Positions 16,729 through 26,038 are shown, counted from the first letter of the stretch. The stretch: DNA of 64,000 bases from Cyclobacterium sp. 1_MG-2023 (GCF_030546805.1 NZ_JAUOPC010000003.1:62001-126000), one strand, 5' to 3'. The notes: generated by a model not told the origin, from the sequence alone. Numbers and translations are program-made.

Positions 16729-17574
16729 TTGAGTAATTCAAGTGTAAAGCACATGTTGCTGGCTGTGTGTTTTTTCGCACTAATGAATGTAGTTGTAAAG
16801 ACCTTGCCCCATATTCCGGCCATAGAAATTATTCTCTTTCGATCCGTATTTAGTTTTATTGCCAGTTACCTTATCTTAAAGAAAAAATCAGTCCCTGTTT
16901 TTGGGAATAATAAGAAGCTTTTGGTAATAAGGGGTATCGTTGGTTCTATAGGCTTGATTACATTTTTTTACACCTTGCAGAATATTCCTTTAGCGAGTGC
17001 TGTAACCATTCAGTATTTAGGCCCAATTTTTACAAGTATCTTAGGGATTTTTATCGTCAAAGAAAAAGTCAAACCCAAGCAGTTTTTGTTTTTTGCCATT
17101 GCCTTTTCCGGAGTGATAATGATAGAAGGATTTGACCCGAGAATTAATGGTTTGTTTTTGGTAATTGGTATTACCTCAGCTCTGTTTTCCGGTTTGGCCT
17201 ATAACGTGATCAGAAGACTAAAAAATACCGAACACCCCTTGGTTATCGTGTTTTATTTTCCACTTGTAACCATTCCAATTGCCGGATTAATAAGTATGCT
17301 TTACTGGAAACAACCTGAAGGGTGGGATTGGGCTTTCCTCTTTTTGGTAGGAGTTTTATCTCAGCTAGCCCAGTATTTTATGACCATTGCTTACCAAAAT
17401 GCTAATTTGGCCAAGGTGTCTAATTTAAATTACCTTGGAATAATTTTTGCGCTTGGATTCGGATATGTTCTTTTTGAAGAAACCTATAACCTGTATACTT
17501 ATGGAGGGATGTTATTGGTGCTTACCGGTGTGATCTTAAACTTTTTGTATGCCAGGAAAGCCGAGGTAAAATAA
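16729..17574 (+). CDS. EamA/DMT-family permease
   Basis: An inner-membrane drug/metabolite-transporter protein with about ten hydrophobic helices in two EamA repeats (for example IRGIVGSIGLITFFYTLQNIPLASAVTIQYLGPIF in the first half and QLAQYFMTIAYQNANLAKVSNLNYLGIIFALGFGYVLF in the second). The start is uncertain: TTG at 16729 gives a short hydrophilic leader before helix 1; ATG at 16753 would begin directly in the helix; a TTG at 16621 would add a poorly conserved 36-residue extension. The transported compound is unknown. Confidence 0.8.
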   Translation: MSNSSVKHMLLAVCFFALMNVVVKTLPHIPAIEIILFRSVFSFIASYLILKKKSVPVFGNNKKLLVIRGIVGSIGLITFFYTLQNIPLASAVTIQYLGPIFTSILGIFIVKEKVKPKQFLFFAIAFSGVIMIEGFDPRINGLFLVIGITSALFSGLAYNVIRRLKNTEHPLVIVFYFPLVTIPIAGLISMLYWKQPEGWDWAFLFLVGVLSQLAQYFMTIAYQNANLAKVSNLNYLGIIFALGFGYVLFEETYNLYTYGGMLLVLTGVILNFLYARKAEVK

Positions 17575-17608
17575 TGGCTTAAAATGTGGTTTAAGCCGCT
17601 TAAACCTG

Positions 17609-17616
17609 TAAATTTG
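17609..17616 (+). promoter_or_regulatory. candidate -7 box (TAAATTTG) for pncB-pncA
   Basis: An exact TAnnTTTG match 20 bases upstream of the pncB ATG. The -33 region reads only GTGG/GGTT at the expected spacing, so the match is partial. Confidence 0.4.
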
Positions 17617-17636
17617 AAATTTATAGCATCACTTTT

Positions 17637-19118
17637 ATGAAAATAACCAAAGACCTTTACCACAGTTCTCTGACTTTATTAACTGATTATTACCAATTTA
17701 CCATGGCCTATGCCTATTGGAAAGCGGGAAAAGCAGAGGAAGAAGCCATCTTCAATCTATTTTTTAGGAAAAATCCTTTCCAAAGTGGATTTACGATAGC
17801 TGCCGGATTAGATTATATCATTGATTATTGTCGCAATATGACCTTTGGCGACAATGATTTAGCTTTTCTGGCTGAAATGAAAGACGAAAAAGGGGATAAG
17901 GTTTTTGAAAGTGGTTTTATTGACTATTTGAAAAACATGACCTTTAGCTGTGACATAGATGCAGTAGAAGAAGGTGAAGTTGTTTTTCCCAATATGCCTA
18001 TGGTAAGGGTAAGGGGCCCACTCATACAGTGTCAACTATTGGAAACACCCTTATTGAATATCATTAATTTTCAAACTTTAATTGCTACCAAGGCAGCAAG
18101 AATGGTCTTAGCCGCCAATGGAGACCCTGTGATGGAGTTTGGCTTAAGGAGGGCTCAAGGAATAGATGGGGCACTTGCTGCTAGCCGGGCTTCTTATATT
18201 GGAGGCTGTTCTTCCACTTCAAATGTGATGGCCGCAAAGCTATTTGGCATTCCGGTTTCCGGGACACATGCCCATAGTTGGATTATGTCGTTTGAAAATG
18301 AATTAGCAGCTTTCGAATCTTATGCTGAAACCTTTCCTGACAATACCATTTTGCTTGTGGATACCTATGATATTGTTCAAGGAGTCAAACATGCAATAGA
18401 AGTTGCTGAGAAGTTAAAAAAGAGAGGCAAAGCATTGAAAGGAATTAGAATCGATTCCGGAGATTTAGCTTATTTCAGTAATTTGGCCAGGAAAATGCTA
18501 AATGAGGCTGGTTTTCCAGAGGTTAAGATTGTGGCAAGCAATGATTTGGATGAGCATATTATTACCTCTTTGAAAATGCAAGAGGCCTCAATTGATGTTT
18601 GGGGAGTAGGGACCAAGCTGGTTACTGCCTATGACCAACCTGCCTTAGGTGCTGTGTATAAATTGTCCGCATTAAAAAGTAAAAATGGAGAATGGGTCCC
18701 TAAAATAAAATTGTCTCAACAATCCATAAAAATTAATATTCCCGGCCATCACAATGTACTGAGGTATTCTGCAAATGGAAAGGCAATAGCGGACATGATT
18801 TACCTAGAAGGTTTGCAACAGGGAGATAAAGTGACGATAATTGACCCCATAGATCCTACCCGAAGAAAGAAAATCTCCGTAGGGAATGCAGAAGCTGAGG
18901 TTTTGCTTAAACCAATCTTTGTCAATGGTAAGAAAGTATATGAGCGGCCCAGTATTCAGCAGATTCGACAAAGGACACAAGATAGGCTTGCCATCTTTGA
19001 TAAAACCCATAAGAGGTTGATCAATCCCCACATCTATCCGGTTGGGCTTGAGGCAAGTTTACACGAATTCAGAACAGCCTTGGTGCTTAAAGCTAAATCT
19101 ATGGACAATGGCAATTGA
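17637..19118 (+). CDS. pncB: nicotinate phosphoribosyltransferase
   Basis: Converts nicotinate and PRPP to nicotinate mononucleotide in NAD salvage. The 493-residue protein shows the family order: LLTDYYQFTMAYAYWKAGK at the N-terminus, EFGLRRAQG in the middle, GTHAHSWIM with the phosphorylated active-site His, LLVDTYDIVQGV, and IRIDSGDL contacting phosphate. The next gene is nicotinamidase, overlapping by 11 bases; the pair turns nicotinamide into nicotinate and then the mononucleotide, so the pathway step order is encoded in reverse gene order. Confidence 0.95.
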   Translation: MKITKDLYHSSLTLLTDYYQFTMAYAYWKAGKAEEEAIFNLFFRKNPFQSGFTIAAGLDYIIDYCRNMTFGDNDLAFLAEMKDEKGDKVFESGFIDYLKNMTFSCDIDAVEEGEVVFPNMPMVRVRGPLIQCQLLETPLLNIINFQTLIATKAARMVLAANGDPVMEFGLRRAQGIDGALAASRASYIGGCSSTSNVMAAKLFGIPVSGTHAHSWIMSFENELAAFESYAETFPDNTILLVDTYDIVQGVKHAIEVAEKLKKRGKALKGIRIDSGDLAYFSNLARKMLNEAGFPEVKIVASNDLDEHIITSLKMQEASIDVWGVGTKLVTAYDQPALGAVYKLSALKSKNGEWVPKIKLSQQSIKINIPGHHNVLRYSANGKAIADMIYLEGLQQGDKVTIIDPIDPTRRKKISVGNAEAEVLLKPIFVNGKKVYERPSIQQIRQRTQDRLAIFDKTHKRLINPHIYPVGLEASLHEFRTALVLKAKSMDNGN

Positions 19119-19740
19119 TCTCAATAATAGCGCTCTTATTATAGTGGACGTGCAAAATGACTTTTTGCCGGGTGGTGCGCTTGCGGTAAATGATGGGGAT
19201 AAAGTGATACCTGTGATCAATAAGTTACAAGAAAATTTTGAGTTCATCGTGGCTACCCAAGACTGGCACCCCTCAAATCATGGAAGTTTTGCAGCCAACC
19301 ATGAAGGTAAACAAGTGGGGGAAACTGTTGGTTTAAATGGTCTTGAGCAAATTTTATGGCCTACACATTGTGTGGAAGAATCTTTTGGAGCAGCTTTTCA
19401 TCAAGAATTAGATCATAATAATTGGCGTGAAGTTTTTAAGAAGGGGACCAATCCGAAAATTGATTCCTACAGTGGATTTTTCGACAACGGCAGGAAAGAA
19501 CAAACCGGATTGGGGGATTACCTAAAAAGCAAGAAGATAGCAAAGGTATTTGTTACAGGTCTAGCTGCCGATTACTGTGTGAAGTTCACTGTAATGGACG
19601 CCTTAGATTTAGGTTTTCAGACCTTTTTGATTACAGATGCCACAAAAGGAGTCAATTTAGCTGCCAATGATACCTTGGATGCTTTCAATGAAATGGAGAA
19701 GAAGGGGGCTGTGCTGCTTCAAAGTGATGATTTGCTTTGA
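19108..19740 (+). CDS. pncA: nicotinamidase (isochorismatase fold)
   Basis: Deamidates nicotinamide to nicotinate. With the ATG at 19108 the protein is 210 residues, close to E. coli PncA; the longer frame begins with a TTG deep inside pncB and is rejected. Catalytic Asp14 lies in IIVDVQNDFLPGGAL, a lysine in VFKKGTNPK (about 111-112), and nucleophile Cys157 in VTGLAADYCVKF. Metal ligands are Asp52 and His54 in TQDWHP and His87 in WPTHCV. It shares a transcript with pncB and ends at a strong terminator. Confidence 0.95.
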   Translation: MAIDLNNSALIIVDVQNDFLPGGALAVNDGDKVIPVINKLQENFEFIVATQDWHPSNHGSFAANHEGKQVGETVGLNGLEQILWPTHCVEESFGAAFHQELDHNNWREVFKKGTNPKIDSYSGFFDNGRKEQTGLGDYLKSKKIAKVFVTGLAADYCVKFTVMDALDLGFQTFLITDATKGVNLAANDTLDAFNEMEKKGAVLLQSDDLL

Positions 19741-19830
19741 GCATAATATTAAAATAAGTGAGTTGACCTCAGAAGTGTTTGGTGAAATTAAAAGCCGGAG
19801 TTCTAAATTGCTAATCTTATAGGTAATAAG

Positions 19831-19866
19831 AAAAGCCATCAGAATATGATTCTGATGGCTTTTTTC
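19831..19866. terminator. bidirectional intrinsic terminator between pncA and ferritin
   Basis: A perfect 15-bp stem, AAAAGCCATCAGAAT at 19831-19845 with its complement at 19849-19863, and a T-run on the right and A-run on the left. It separates convergent genes. Confidence 0.93.
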
Positions 19867-19887
19867 AATAAATAAGTTTCAATTTAC

Positions 19888-20436
19888 CTAAACCTCTGAA
19901 TCATTGGTTGCATGCAATTTGCCCATTTCTTGGTCGATGGTCCATAAACCAACGCCTTCTTCACCAATAATATCAAAAATTTCTAAAGCGCGTCTTGCAA
20001 CGGTTTCTTCTTCACGTTGTTCTGTCACATACCACTGCATAAAACTAAAAGTGGCAAAATCCTTAACATTGAAACAATGATCTACAATGTTATTTATGGA
20101 TTTAGTAACTTCTATTTCATGTTCCAGTATCAATTCGAATACTTCTCTTAAAGAGTTGAAATGCTGCCTGATATCTGTAATCTCAGGTTGTATCGCATGT
20201 CCACCGGCTTCGTTTATATACCTAAACAATTTCAGCATATGGCCTCTTTCCTCCTCAGCATGGTCATAGAGAAATTTCGCAGAATGGGAAAATCCTTGCA
20301 TTTCAGCCCATGAAGCCATGGAAAGGTAGTAGGCAGATGATTTGCCTTCCATTTCCACTTGTTTGTTTAGCTTTTCCTCAGTATCCATCAATAAGGACCT
20401 TTTTAAGGTCACAATTTCTTTTTCCTTGATATTCAT
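19888..20436 (-). CDS. ftnA: non-haem ferritin
   Basis: A 182-residue four-helix-bundle iron-storage protein that forms 24-subunit cages. The ferroxidase ligands are visible along the helices: Glu in LNKQVEMEGKSSAYYL, Glu and His in DHAEEERGHMLK, Glu in LILEHEIEV, and Gln/Glu in YVTEQREEE. These agree with FtnA-type, not bacterioferritin, because no haem-ligating Met pattern is evident. It faces pncA across a shared terminator. No Fur-like box was identified in the short upstream gap. The gene symbol is by family, and orthology is not tested. Confidence 0.92.
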   Translation of the reverse strand: MNIKEKEIVTLKRSLLMDTEEKLNKQVEMEGKSSAYYLSMASWAEMQGFSHSAKFLYDHAEEERGHMLKLFRYINEAGGHAIQPEITDIRQHFNSLREVFELILEHEIEVTKSINNIVDHCFNVKDFATFSFMQWYVTEQREEETVARRALEIFDIIGEEGVGLWTIDQEMGKLHATNDSEV

Positions 20437-20604
20437 AAGTTTCCTCTTTTTTAGTTGGGCAACTATTCTTTTATTATAAAATCATAAAAGAGTTGGCATT
20501 TGCCTTTTTTCTTACTGCACTGTATTTTAAGATAAAGATAGTTAAAATCAACTGCCGACAAACCAATCTTTTGCTACAAATATTAATTTTAAAACATTCT
20601 AATT

Positions 20605-22473
20605 CTAAGGAAGGACCATTACCTCAATTTTGCTGGCAAACTTTTCGGTATGAAAAACCCTATGGGTGGCTTTGACAAAGTCTTCCTCATCAGCTTCAAA
20701 AATGTTTTGTACATATTTCTGGGGATTGCGATCAATCAGTGGAAACCAAGTACTCTGAATTTGAATTTGTATTTTATGACCCTTCTTAAAAGTATGGAAA
20801 AGGTCCTGTAAACTGAAATCTATAGCAGTTATTTGATCGGGTATAAAGGGTTTTGGAAACTCAAAACTTTCTCTATATCTTCCTCTGATAACCTCCGAAC
20901 GAACCATAAGATGGTAATTTCCCATGTCAACTCCATCTAAAACATAAGCATGGTTAGGTTGGTCTCCGGGAAAAATATCAATGATTTTAACTACCCAATC
21001 TGCATCCGTTTGAGAAGTGGCAACTTTTAATTTTGCCATAACCTCCCCCGCAAGTGTCATGTCCTGGCTTAATACTTCACTCGTAAAGGTCAGTACGTCC
21101 GGTCTTCTGGCTGCAAATCGCTGGTCATCTGCCATGTATTTTCTTGGCGTAAAGTTAAGCTTGATATCTTGGCTGTAAGGAACAGGGTTGGAGGGGTCTG
21201 AAGTAAAAGTGGTAAATCTATTTCCCTCCGGAGTGGTATCAGAAAGTCCCCCTTTTTCTTGAAAGTAAAAGCTTTTCCATTGACTTTCTTTTGGAGGCCA
21301 TTCTTCGAATTTTTCCCATTTATGTCTTCCGGTATCAAACATATACGCTTCTGGAAGAGCCGGTTTGCCCGTTTCGGATCCCTTAAGGTAATGATTGAAA
21401 AAAACACGTTCTATATTTGCTTGGTACCATGTGGAGATAGAATCACCAAAATAAATATTAGAAATAACCTGAGGCCCACGTTCTCTAGACCAGTCACCAT
21501 GAGACCAAGGCCCCATAACTATGGTGTTATTGGTGTTAGGGTTATTCTTTTCGATGGTTTTATAGATTGTAAGTGGGCCATAGAGATCTTCGGCATCAAA
21601 CCAACCTCCAACAGTTAATACTGCAGGTTTCACTTCTTTTAAATGCGGAATAATGCTTCTCTTCTGCCAGAAAGCATTGTAATCCGGATTGTTTTTTAAT
21701 TGTTGCCAGAAAAAATTATCTTCACCATACCATTTATTGGCATTTTTTAAAGGCCCCATGTCCATAAAAAATTGATAGCCATCGTTTGTTTCCGGATTCA
21801 CCATGCCATACCAAGCTTCCTGGGTTGGTCCTTCCTTTTGGTAGCCGAAAACTGAAGTGGCCAACCAATAACTTAAGAAGTAAGCACCGTTGTGGTGGAA
21901 ATCATCAAAGTAAAAATCCCCTATAGGGGCTTGAGGTGAAACGGCTATAAGGTTGGGGTGGGCAAAGGGAAGTGCGGCGGCACTATAAAACCCCGGATAG
22001 CTGATTCCCCATATGCCTACCTTTCCATTGTGGTTATTGATATTGGCGAGCAACCATTCTATGGTATCGTAGGTGTCGGTGCTTTCGTCTATTTGGTTGG
22101 AATTTCTTTCTGACTTTGATAGGGTGGGGCGCATATTGTCATAGGACCCTTCCGACATCCAACGACCTCTCACATCTTGGTAGACAAAAATATATCCTTC
22201 GTCCATTAAAAACTGAGAAGGACCAAGCTTGCTTTTCATATTTCCTGAACCATATGGGCCGGCGCTATAGGGTGTCCTTTGCATCAATATCGGAAATGGC
22301 TGGGATAAGTCTTTAGGGCTGTAGACGATGGTGTGCAGATGAACGCCATCCCGCATAGGGATGTCATATTCTGTTTTATCATACCTGTTACCAACTTGTG
22401 ATAATGCCGGGTTTGTGGTCAGCAAAAATATAGAGAATAAGACCAGAGGTTTGAAGCAGTGTTTCATGACCAT
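20605..22473 (-). CDS. secreted CocE/NonD family (X-Pro dipeptidyl-peptidase S15-type) hydrolase
   Basis: A 622-residue exported serine hydrolase. The signal peptide ends near residue 25 (ALSQ). The alpha/beta-hydrolase domain contains VYQDVRGRWMSEG, KVGIWGISYPGFYSAAAL (nucleophile Ser in GISYPG) and VGGWFDAEDLYGP (catalytic Asp), with His in GPWSHGDW. A C-terminal jelly-roll domain (PF08530 type) begins near residue 390. Relatives include cocaine esterase, glutaryl-7-ACA acylase and alpha-amino acid ester hydrolases. Substrate is undetermined; ester or amide bonds in peptides or beta-lactam-like acyl groups are possible. A second ATG at codon 3 could be the start. Confidence 0.88.
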   Translation of the reverse strand: MVMKHCFKPLVLFSIFLLTTNPALSQVGNRYDKTEYDIPMRDGVHLHTIVYSPKDLSQPFPILMQRTPYSAGPYGSGNMKSKLGPSQFLMDEGYIFVYQDVRGRWMSEGSYDNMRPTLSKSERNSNQIDESTDTYDTIEWLLANINNHNGKVGIWGISYPGFYSAAALPFAHPNLIAVSPQAPIGDFYFDDFHHNGAYFLSYWLATSVFGYQKEGPTQEAWYGMVNPETNDGYQFFMDMGPLKNANKWYGEDNFFWQQLKNNPDYNAFWQKRSIIPHLKEVKPAVLTVGGWFDAEDLYGPLTIYKTIEKNNPNTNNTIVMGPWSHGDWSRERGPQVISNIYFGDSISTWYQANIERVFFNHYLKGSETGKPALPEAYMFDTGRHKWEKFEEWPPKESQWKSFYFQEKGGLSDTTPEGNRFTTFTSDPSNPVPYSQDIKLNFTPRKYMADDQRFAARRPDVLTFTSEVLSQDMTLAGEVMAKLKVATSQTDADWVVKIIDIFPGDQPNHAYVLDGVDMGNYHLMVRSEVIRGRYRESFEFPKPFIPDQITAIDFSLQDLFHTFKKGHKIQIQIQSTWFPLIDRNPQKYVQNIFEADEEDFVKATHRVFHTEKFASKIEVMVLP

Positions 22474-22542
22474 ATTATTTTGTTAGGGGTTTAGGCTTTA
22501 ATAAAGATATTATTTTTTACCCTTAATTGCCCTCAAATTGCT

Positions 22543-22550
22543 TAGCTTTG
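22543..22550 (+). promoter_or_regulatory. candidate -7 box (TAGCTTTG) for kdsB
   Basis: An exact TAnnTTTG match in the divergent gap, 103 bases upstream of the kdsB ATG. A TTG lies upstream but at shorter spacing than usual. Confidence 0.35.
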
Positions 22551-22653
22551 CTGTTAATATAATTCTTATTTCATTGATTTTGGATAGAATCTAAGAAATT
22601 TAAAAGGGTAAATCACTGATATCCAGTGAAAGTTTAATTTGTAAATTAAGTAA

Positions 22654-23388
22654 ATGAAGACCATTGCTTTAATTCCTGCACGGTTTGGAGCCACACGTTT
22701 TCCTGCAAAATTATTAGCAGATTTAAGAGGAAAGCCATTGATTGCAAGAACTTATTTGAGTACCATGGCCACCAATGTTTTTGACGATGTGATGGTGGTG
22801 ACCGACCATGAGTCCATTGCGGAAGCTGTTAGAAATGAAGGAGGTAAAGTGTTTTTCAGCCAAAAGGCACATGAAAGTGGTTCAGATAGGATAGCTGAGG
22901 CTGCTGCATCAATTGACGCTGATATTATTGTAAACGTGCAAGGAGACGAGCCCTTTCAAGACAGGGAATCCCTTTCCAACCTCGTGCATGCCTTCGAAGA
23001 TGAGAAGGTGGAAGTGGCTTCTTTGATGTCGCCCATTTCTGAACAGAGCTTGATAAACAATCCAAATATTGTAAAGGTGGTCACTGATCAGGAAAGTTTC
23101 TCACTTTACTTTAGCCGTTCTCCAATTCCTTTCAAAAGAAATGAAGCTTCTTCGCCTCAGTATTTTCGACATATAGGGATATATGCTTATAAAAAGGACT
23201 TGCTGATGGCATTTACCAAGTGGGAAAAGTCTTCTTTGGAAAATATTGAAATGCTAGAACAATTGAGGTTATTAGAAAACGGTATTCGCATTAAAATGGT
23301 GGCTACCCACCATCAGGCTGTTGCCATAGATGTACCTGAAGACCTAGAGCGAGCCCTCGTTTATTACGATAAAAATCATTCTTCGTAA
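22654..23388 (+). CDS. kdsB: 3-deoxy-manno-octulosonate cytidylyltransferase
   Basis: Activates Kdo as CMP-Kdo for lipopolysaccharide inner-core assembly in the cytoplasm. The 244-residue protein opens with IALIPARFGATRFPAKLLADLRGKPLI, the nucleotide-binding signature of the family, followed by VQGDEPFQ (metal and CTP region) and FSRSPIPFKRN. Length matches the E. coli enzyme (248). It confirms a Gram-negative envelope with Kdo. Other lipid A or Kdo genes are not adjacent; the gene runs convergently into rsmE with 28 bases between. Confidence 0.95.
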   Translation: MKTIALIPARFGATRFPAKLLADLRGKPLIARTYLSTMATNVFDDVMVVTDHESIAEAVRNEGGKVFFSQKAHESGSDRIAEAAASIDADIIVNVQGDEPFQDRESLSNLVHAFEDEKVEVASLMSPISEQSLINNPNIVKVVTDQESFSLYFSRSPIPFKRNEASSPQYFRHIGIYAYKKDLLMAFTKWEKSSLENIEMLEQLRLLENGIRIKMVATHHQAVAIDVPEDLERALVYYDKNHSS

Positions 23389-23416
23389 ATACCTACTATA
23401 CAGGTGCATTTAGGCA

Positions 23417-24127
23417 TTACTTTTCTAAATTCAATAAATTCAAAGTATGAACGGCTACCAAACCGGCAGTTTCTGTTCTTAAGCGGTGTTTTCCTAAAGA
23501 GCTGGGTTTAAAACCATTGTTTATGGCTAAAGTAATTTCTCCAGGACTAAAATCTCCCTCAGGACCGATTAAGACAAGGTAAGACTGCCCAATAGAGGCT
23601 TGTTGCATCAGATGTTGATCATTGTCTTTGTCAACGTAAGCGATAAATCGTTCATGTGCATGAAAAGCAGGATCAGAAATAAATTTATCGTAGTCTACAA
23701 TAGGGTTAATTTCAGGCAACCAGGTTTTAAAACTTTGTTTACAAGCTGATATAAGCTTTTTTTGAAGACGGTCTAATTTCAATCTTGTCCTTTCGATGTG
23801 GGCAGTTTTCAAAAATGTGATTTCATTGAAACCTATTTCGGTGATTTTTTCAAGCATCCATTCCATCCGGTCGATATTTTTGGTGGGGGCAATGGCCAAA
23901 TGGATATGGAATTTCTCCATGGGTGTGAAAAGCTGCTCTACAATCTTAAGCCGGCATTTTTTAGGATTATTGTCTTCAATTTGACAGGTAAACAAAGACC
24001 CTTTACCATTTGTAAATAAGACGGTATCACCGATGTTTTTTCTTAGAACCTTTCCTAAGTGATTGGATTCCTGTGGGTCCAAAGTAAATACCTCTCCGTT
24101 AATCTCCTCTTCATAAAAAAGCTGCAT
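23417..24127 (-). CDS. rsmE: 16S rRNA (uracil-1498-N3)-methyltransferase RsmE
   Basis: A SPOUT-fold methyltransferase of 236 residues that methylates U1498 of 16S rRNA in the assembled small subunit. The N-terminal PUA-like domain (HLGKVLRKNIGDTVLFTNGKG) is followed by the knotted domain, with LVLIGPEGDFSPGEI and SLGKHRLRTETAGLVAVHTLNLL forming the SAM-binding trefoil knot. The upstream gap shared with the divergent GAF gene carries a 17-base palindrome. Confidence 0.93.
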   Translation of the reverse strand: MQLFYEEEINGEVFTLDPQESNHLGKVLRKNIGDTVLFTNGKGSLFTCQIEDNNPKKCRLKIVEQLFTPMEKFHIHLAIAPTKNIDRMEWMLEKITEIGFNEITFLKTAHIERTRLKLDRLQKKLISACKQSFKTWLPEINPIVDYDKFISDPAFHAHERFIAYVDKDNDQHLMQQASIGQSYLVLIGPEGDFSPGEITLAINNGFKPSSLGKHRLRTETAGLVAVHTLNLLNLEK

Positions 24128-24160
24128 GGCATTGTTGTTTATTCCTTCGAATTTATAAAA

Positions 24161-24177
24161 TTAACCTTAAAGGTTAA
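24161..24177. promoter_or_regulatory. 17-base palindrome TTAACCTT-A-AAGGTTAA, possible operator
   Basis: Perfect eight-base arms around a single A, in the 110-base gap between divergent rsmE and the GAF gene. Its core TAACCTTAAAG recurs at 9982-9992 in the intergenic region ahead of the cold-shock gene. Regulatory role is inferred. Confidence 0.4.
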
Positions 24178-24237
24178 ATAGGATTTGTTTATTATTGTAA
24201 TAGAAATATTTTGATTGAAAACGAAATTAATTTTATA

Positions 24238-24699
24238 ATGGAAACTAAATCTGACCTAACCCAAAAAATTCTTTCAGCGAATGATTTAGCTTGGCAGACC
24301 TGGCTGGAAGAGATTCTTTCTGCTTTTGATTGTGTTACAGGTACCTTGCATGTACTGAATAAGGATACAGGACTTTTGGAACTTCAAGCGCAAGTGGGAA
24401 TTCCTGATTTTTTATTGCCTAAAATGAGTACAATTCCGGTTGGAAAAGGAATGGCAGGAATAGCTGCGGAGCGAATGGAAGCAGTTCAAGTTTGTAATCT
24501 CCAAACCGATGATTCAGGAGTGGTAAGACCCGGCGCAAAAGATACAAAAGTGGAAGGAGCCATTACAGCCCCAATGATTGTTAAAGGAAAACTTTATGGA
24601 ACTTTAGGCATTGCCAAAAAGGATCCATATGAATTTAATGATGAAGAAACAAGTGCACTTATGAGGATCGCCTCCGCCATCGCACAAAAAATAAATTAA
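24238..24699 (+). CDS. GAF-domain protein
   Basis: A soluble 153-residue protein made of little more than one GAF domain: DCVTGTLHVLNKDTGLLELQAQVG, VGKGMAGIAAERMEAVQVCNLQ and GAITAPMIVKGKLYGTLGIAKKDPYEFNDEE. Free-standing GAF proteins can be free-methionine-sulfoxide reductases or small-molecule sensors; the fRMsr catalytic cysteine triad is not visible, with only two cysteines present (in FDCV and VCNL), so a sensor role is more likely. The ATG at 24238 is chosen over a TTG at 24211. Confidence 0.8.
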   Translation: METKSDLTQKILSANDLAWQTWLEEILSAFDCVTGTLHVLNKDTGLLELQAQVGIPDFLLPKMSTIPVGKGMAGIAAERMEAVQVCNLQTDDSGVVRPGAKDTKVEGAITAPMIVKGKLYGTLGIAKKDPYEFNDEETSALMRIASAIAQKIN

Positions 24700-24773
24700 A
24701 CTTAAATAAAATCCGAAATAGGTAATTGAAGGCCTATCTCTTCCTTATTGGTTAAGTTGATTAGGTCAATAAA

Positions 24774-24826
24774 ATCCCCTTCGAACTGCCGTTTACCTTG
24801 TTGGTGATAGCTATGCTGAAGGGGAT
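24774..24826. terminator. weak hairpin between convergent genes
   Basis: ATCCCCTTC at 24774-24782 pairs with GAAGGGGAT at 24818-24826 around a 35-base loop. The downstream side is AT-rich but has no clean T-run, so termination is only possible. Confidence 0.35.
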
Positions 24827-24877
24827 ATATTATTTATATGGGTATTAGTGCTCGATAAGTCAAGCGTTTTATCCTTG

Positions 24878-26038
24878 CTAAACCTTTACGAAAATTTTCA
24901 AGCGGTATAATATGTACAAAAATATCCAGACCAAAAGTAGTGCTCCAAAGGCTTGAAAAACCGGATGCCATTCTTCAGGAAGTGGGGCATAAAGGCCTGC
25001 AAATAGTTTTTCACTGGTAAAACGGAAATTGATAAAGCTAAAGGCAAAGTAAATGGTCAAGGAATTTAGCCCAATCACCTGAAAGAAAAATGCCCATTTT
25101 CTAATTTTCCATACGTCTATTACCACATAGAACAATAGTAAGGTTAGGAATGCCATTCCGCTTGTCAGGAGAATAAAAGAGCTGCTCCAAAGATGTTTAT
25201 TAATAGGGAAGTGCAAGTCCCAAATTAAAGCTAAAATGATGCCGATTACCCCAGCAACAGCCAGTTGTTTAATTTTTTTTGAGTCCAACCAAGCTTTAGT
25301 GAGGATTTCTCCAGCTAAGGTACCGAAAATTGTTAGACAGAGGGCCGGTATTTGGGTCAATAGGCCCAATTCATCATAGATCTCCTGCTTTAATATACCC
25401 GGCATAAATGTGCGGTCAAACCATCCTACTAAATTTCCTTCAATACTCAAATCTCCGGCACCATAACCGGGAACAGGAATTAGGAATAAAGCTGCATAAT
25501 ATACCAGTAGGGTGGCCATAGCAATGCCTAACCTTTTATAGAAATCAAAATTTAAATACACGAAGGTGGCTATAAAAGTAGCTATTCCTATCCGGCCCAA
25601 CACACTGCCATACCTAATTTGAGAAGGTTCAAAAATAGGAACAGGCGAGTTTTTGTATAAAATTCCCAAAAGAATGAGTACCAACATTCTCGAAAATGTT
25701 TTTTTATAAAGGGTTGGTTTGGACATTCCAAGTTTTCTTCCTTTATTTAATGAGAACGTTAACGAAACTCCGGCAATAAATAAGAATAGTGGGAAGATAA
25801 AGTCATAAAATGAGAATCCATTCCAAGCAGGATGGTAGAATTGTCCGGCAATCCAGTCTATAGCAGGAATACCGGTTTTATCTTTTAATAATACCAAAAA
25901 GGCTCCGGCTCCTGCGATTAATAACATATCAAAACCTCTTAATGCATCAATAGAGAGTAGTCTTTTAGATGTTTGGGGAGAGGAAGATGTTGGAGCATTT
26001 AACGCTGATTCTTTTTGATTGAAGGGAGTGTTTGCCAT
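24878..26038 (-). CDS. DUF5009 / heparan-alpha-glucosaminide N-acetyltransferase-like membrane protein
   Basis: A 386-residue integral membrane protein with about ten hydrophobic helices. Its N-terminal signature LLSIDALRGFDMLLIAG (about 27-43) is typical of the DUF5009/HGSNAT family, which acetylates glucosamine residues across a membrane in eukaryotic lysosomes; bacterial members are associated with glycan degradation. The catalytic His of HGSNAT cannot be pinpointed here with confidence (AGQFYHPAWNGFSFYDFIFPLFLFIAG is the candidate segment). It is followed on the other strand by a NagB-like amino-sugar deaminase, which fits an amino-sugar theme, although they are divergent. Confidence 0.82.
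   Translation of the reverse strand: MANTPFNQKESALNAPTSSSPQTSKRLLSIDALRGFDMLLIAGAGAFLVLLKDKTGIPAIDWIAGQFYHPAWNGFSFYDFIFPLFLFIAGVSLTFSLNKGRKLGMSKPTLYKKTFSRMLVLILLGILYKNSPVPIFEPSQIRYGSVLGRIGIATFIATFVYLNFDFYKRLGIAMATLLVYYAALFLIPVPGYGAGDLSIEGNLVGWFDRTFMPGILKQEIYDELGLLTQIPALCLTIFGTLAGEILTKAWLDSKKIKQLAVAGVIGIILALIWDLHFPINKHLWSSSFILLTSGMAFLTLLLFYVVIDVWKIRKWAFFFQVIGLNSLTIYFAFSFINFRFTSEKLFAGLYAPLPEEWHPVFQAFGALLLVWIFLYILYRLKIFVKV

Noticed and set aside
21259-21618. 119-codon plus-strand frame inside the CocE-type hydrolase gene
   Set aside because: Antisense shadow without motifs.
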